Positions 63,215 to 64,000 of a DNA stretch of 64,000 nt are shown here, one piece after another. The first letter of the stretch is position 1, and each line of letters opens with the position of its first letter. Position numbers and translations under genes: made by a program. The notes below the pieces were generated by a model that saw only the letters and a list, made by a program, of their open reading frames with translations, ran no database searches and had not been told where the DNA came from. Origin of the DNA: Symbiodinium microadriaticum (taxonomy: Eukaryota > Sar > Dinophyceae > Suessiales > Symbiodiniaceae); NCBI GenBank assembly GCA_001939145.1, contig LSRX01000353.1:145473-209472 (forward strand), read 5' to 3'.

Positions 63215-63990
63215 AAGGTGACGCAGCCATGAGGCGACCCTCGTGTGAGGGAGTTAGCTTCAGAGAACGAAACCCCAAAGACCCTGTGGCAAAAGTAACC
63301 ATGGCAGGTAGCGTCAGACGGCACAAGGTCGGCGTCCACAACCCTTACCGACGACTCACAGGCACCACACAACTGTGCTACCTCGGCAACTGAGGGTCGG
63401 AAGCCGCCGGAGCGCGGATGGACGACCCCATGACCATGTCCATGAACCAACAGGCTGCGATTCCCAATAGGTGGGGCTGGGAGCTCAGGGTCTTCCAGCC
63501 ATGTGGTGCCACCGAGAAGCATCGTGGGCAAGAAGAAACCCTGCACTACTCGTCGAGCCCCTGCACGTTTAATGGTTACAGTACCACCAACAACTAAAGG
63601 CACCTGTGCTTCAGGCGGCATCGGCTCGAAGGCAAGGAACGGAAATACTTCATATGTTCCATCGTCCGGCAGCTGGGCCAGCCGTAACACCTGGGAACGA
63701 GAAAGGGGATTTGGTGCACCCGATGCAAAACAGCGGCCATCAACGTCGCAGAGGTTGATTAGTATGACTGGATCATCCCCAGCCCAGGCTGGGAGTGCAA
63801 GGAAAGCAGCCCACCATTGAGAAGGCTGTGGTTCAACCGGTATGTGCTGCGGAAAAAGGGCGTAGCGACGTTCATCGCACTCCTCAGCAAGCCTACTAAC
63901 TACATCATCAACCGAACAGGGAGTGTGCAGCCGAAGGCGAATCTCCTCTGGGGTAAGATCAGGCGCGAAGAGGAGAACAGTGATTGGCAT
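63202..63990 (-). CDS. Retroelement polyprotein, N-terminal part: first copy of unknown module
   Basis: A frame of 262 codons from an ATG at 63,988-63,990 to a TAG at 63,202-63,204. The frame is also open upstream of that ATG to the window edge, so the true start is unknown. The product is most of module 1 of the triplicated domain: an opening beta-like string ending in APDLTPEE, then a core with FPQHIPVEPQP, LPAW, PVILI and DVDGRCFA, then a Gly/Val-rich second half. I know no named family that fits. It ends early only because of an 8-bp duplication at 63,199-63,214: with one copy discounted, the frame runs straight into the main polyprotein. So this is the broken N-terminal piece of the same gene, not a separate ORF1. 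No RNA-binding zinc knuckle or coiled coil, as in usual LINE ORF1 proteins, is visible. Confidence 0.8.
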   Translation of the reverse strand: MPITVLLFAPDLTPEEIRLRLHTPCSVDDVVSRLAEECDERRYALFPQHIPVEPQPSQWWAAFLALPAWAGDDPVILINLCDVDGRCFASGAPNPLSRSQVLRLAQLPDDGTYEVFPFLAFEPMPPEAQVPLVVGGTVTIKRAGARRVVQGFFLPTMLLGGTTWLEDPELPAPPIGNRSLLVHGHGHGVVHPRSGGFRPSVAEVAQLCGACESSVRVVDADLVPSDATCHGYFCHRVFGVSFSEANSLTRGSPHGCVTFIDL

Positions 63991-64000
63991 GAGACCGCCT

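Larger units (their letters stand above)
60242..63990 (-). repeat. Three protein-level repeats of an unknown module of about 315 residues
   Basis: Module 1 lies at about 62,972-63,990, module 2 at about 61,418-62,362 and module 3 at about 60,242-61,192. Each begins with a short hydrophobic strand and a Pro-containing turn (APDL, MPGF, MPEY), then an FPxxxPVxxQP motif, a PAW motif, a PV-hydrophobic strand, usually xDGRxFA, then a Leu/Ala-rich helix-like part and a half ending with FLDLR/LLxGW-like and PGQVxxxxxLP-like segments. Divergence is high at protein level, so the triplication is old relative to this insertion. Confidence 0.8.
53960..64000 (-). mobile_element. Large non-LTR (LINE-type) retrotransposon, 5' end outside window
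   Basis: One minus-strand element fills the right 10 kb. The polyprotein frame carries three unknown modules, hydrophobic clusters, RNase H, AP-like endonuclease, reverse transcriptase and zinc fingers, in that order. There is no LTR, protease or integrase, so it is a non-LTR element. The coding frame ends with TGA at 54,017-54,019, with TAG two codons later. A short GAAAGAAAGAA run on the minus strand (about 53,965-53,977) may mark the 3' tail, but I found no clear target-site duplication and the exact 3' end is a guess. The 5' UTR and start lie beyond 64,000. Base composition is richer in GC than the flanking desert, as expected for a recently inserted coding unit. Confidence 0.88.

Overview
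The window looks like nuclear DNA from a large, gene-poor eukaryotic genome, most likely a dinoflagellate. The reasons are scattered degenerate TTTAGGG/CCCTAAA (Arabidopsis-type) telomere-like patches, long and varied microsatellites, no bacterial-style gene packing anywhere, and one very large LINE-type retroelement with GC-rich codons. The taxonomic call is inference; no rRNA, tRNA, spliced-leader sequence or conserved host gene was found to prove it.

Layout. Positions 1 to about 53,950 form a gene desert. I could not recognise one host protein in it. It is built of anonymous mid-GC sequence broken by an AT-rich island (about 3.84-5.8 kb) with nested hairpins; trinucleotide arrays (8.47-9.06 kb, with a perfect palindrome of two 43-base arms, 10.4-10.6 kb and 14.2-14.4 kb); a 37-nt perfect palindrome at 11.9 kb; an AT pentanucleotide block (23.5-23.7 kb); telomere-like patches (1.9, 19.3, 26.8, 29.2, 34.7, 50.3-51.0 kb); a pair of related short AT-rich repeats (37.4 and 42.3 kb); about 0.8 kb of alternating purine-pyrimidine DNA (GT then CGTG repeats, with one N) at 45.8-46.6 kb; and a GGTA tetranucleotide array at 48.8-49.1 kb.

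From about 54.0 kb to the right edge the minus strand carries one non-LTR retrotransposon polyprotein gene, cut off by the window at its 5' end. Its order is unusual: three divergent copies of a roughly 315-residue unknown module, two of them followed by an acidic linker and a hydrophobic membrane-like cluster, then RNase H, then an AP-type endonuclease, then reverse transcriptase, then a C-terminal region with two zinc fingers. All catalytic motifs that I looked for are present. The single long frame (at least about 3,300 codons) is broken three times: an 8-bp tandem duplication near 63.2 kb shifts the frame, and two in-frame TGA codons (55.8 and 54.9 kb) interrupt the C-terminal part. Each break is minimal, so this is either a very young dead copy or, less likely, a copy using recoding.

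The most interesting material is the triplicated, apparently undescribed module with membrane-like segments in a LINE polyprotein, the RNase H-endonuclease-RT order, and the three clean lesions.
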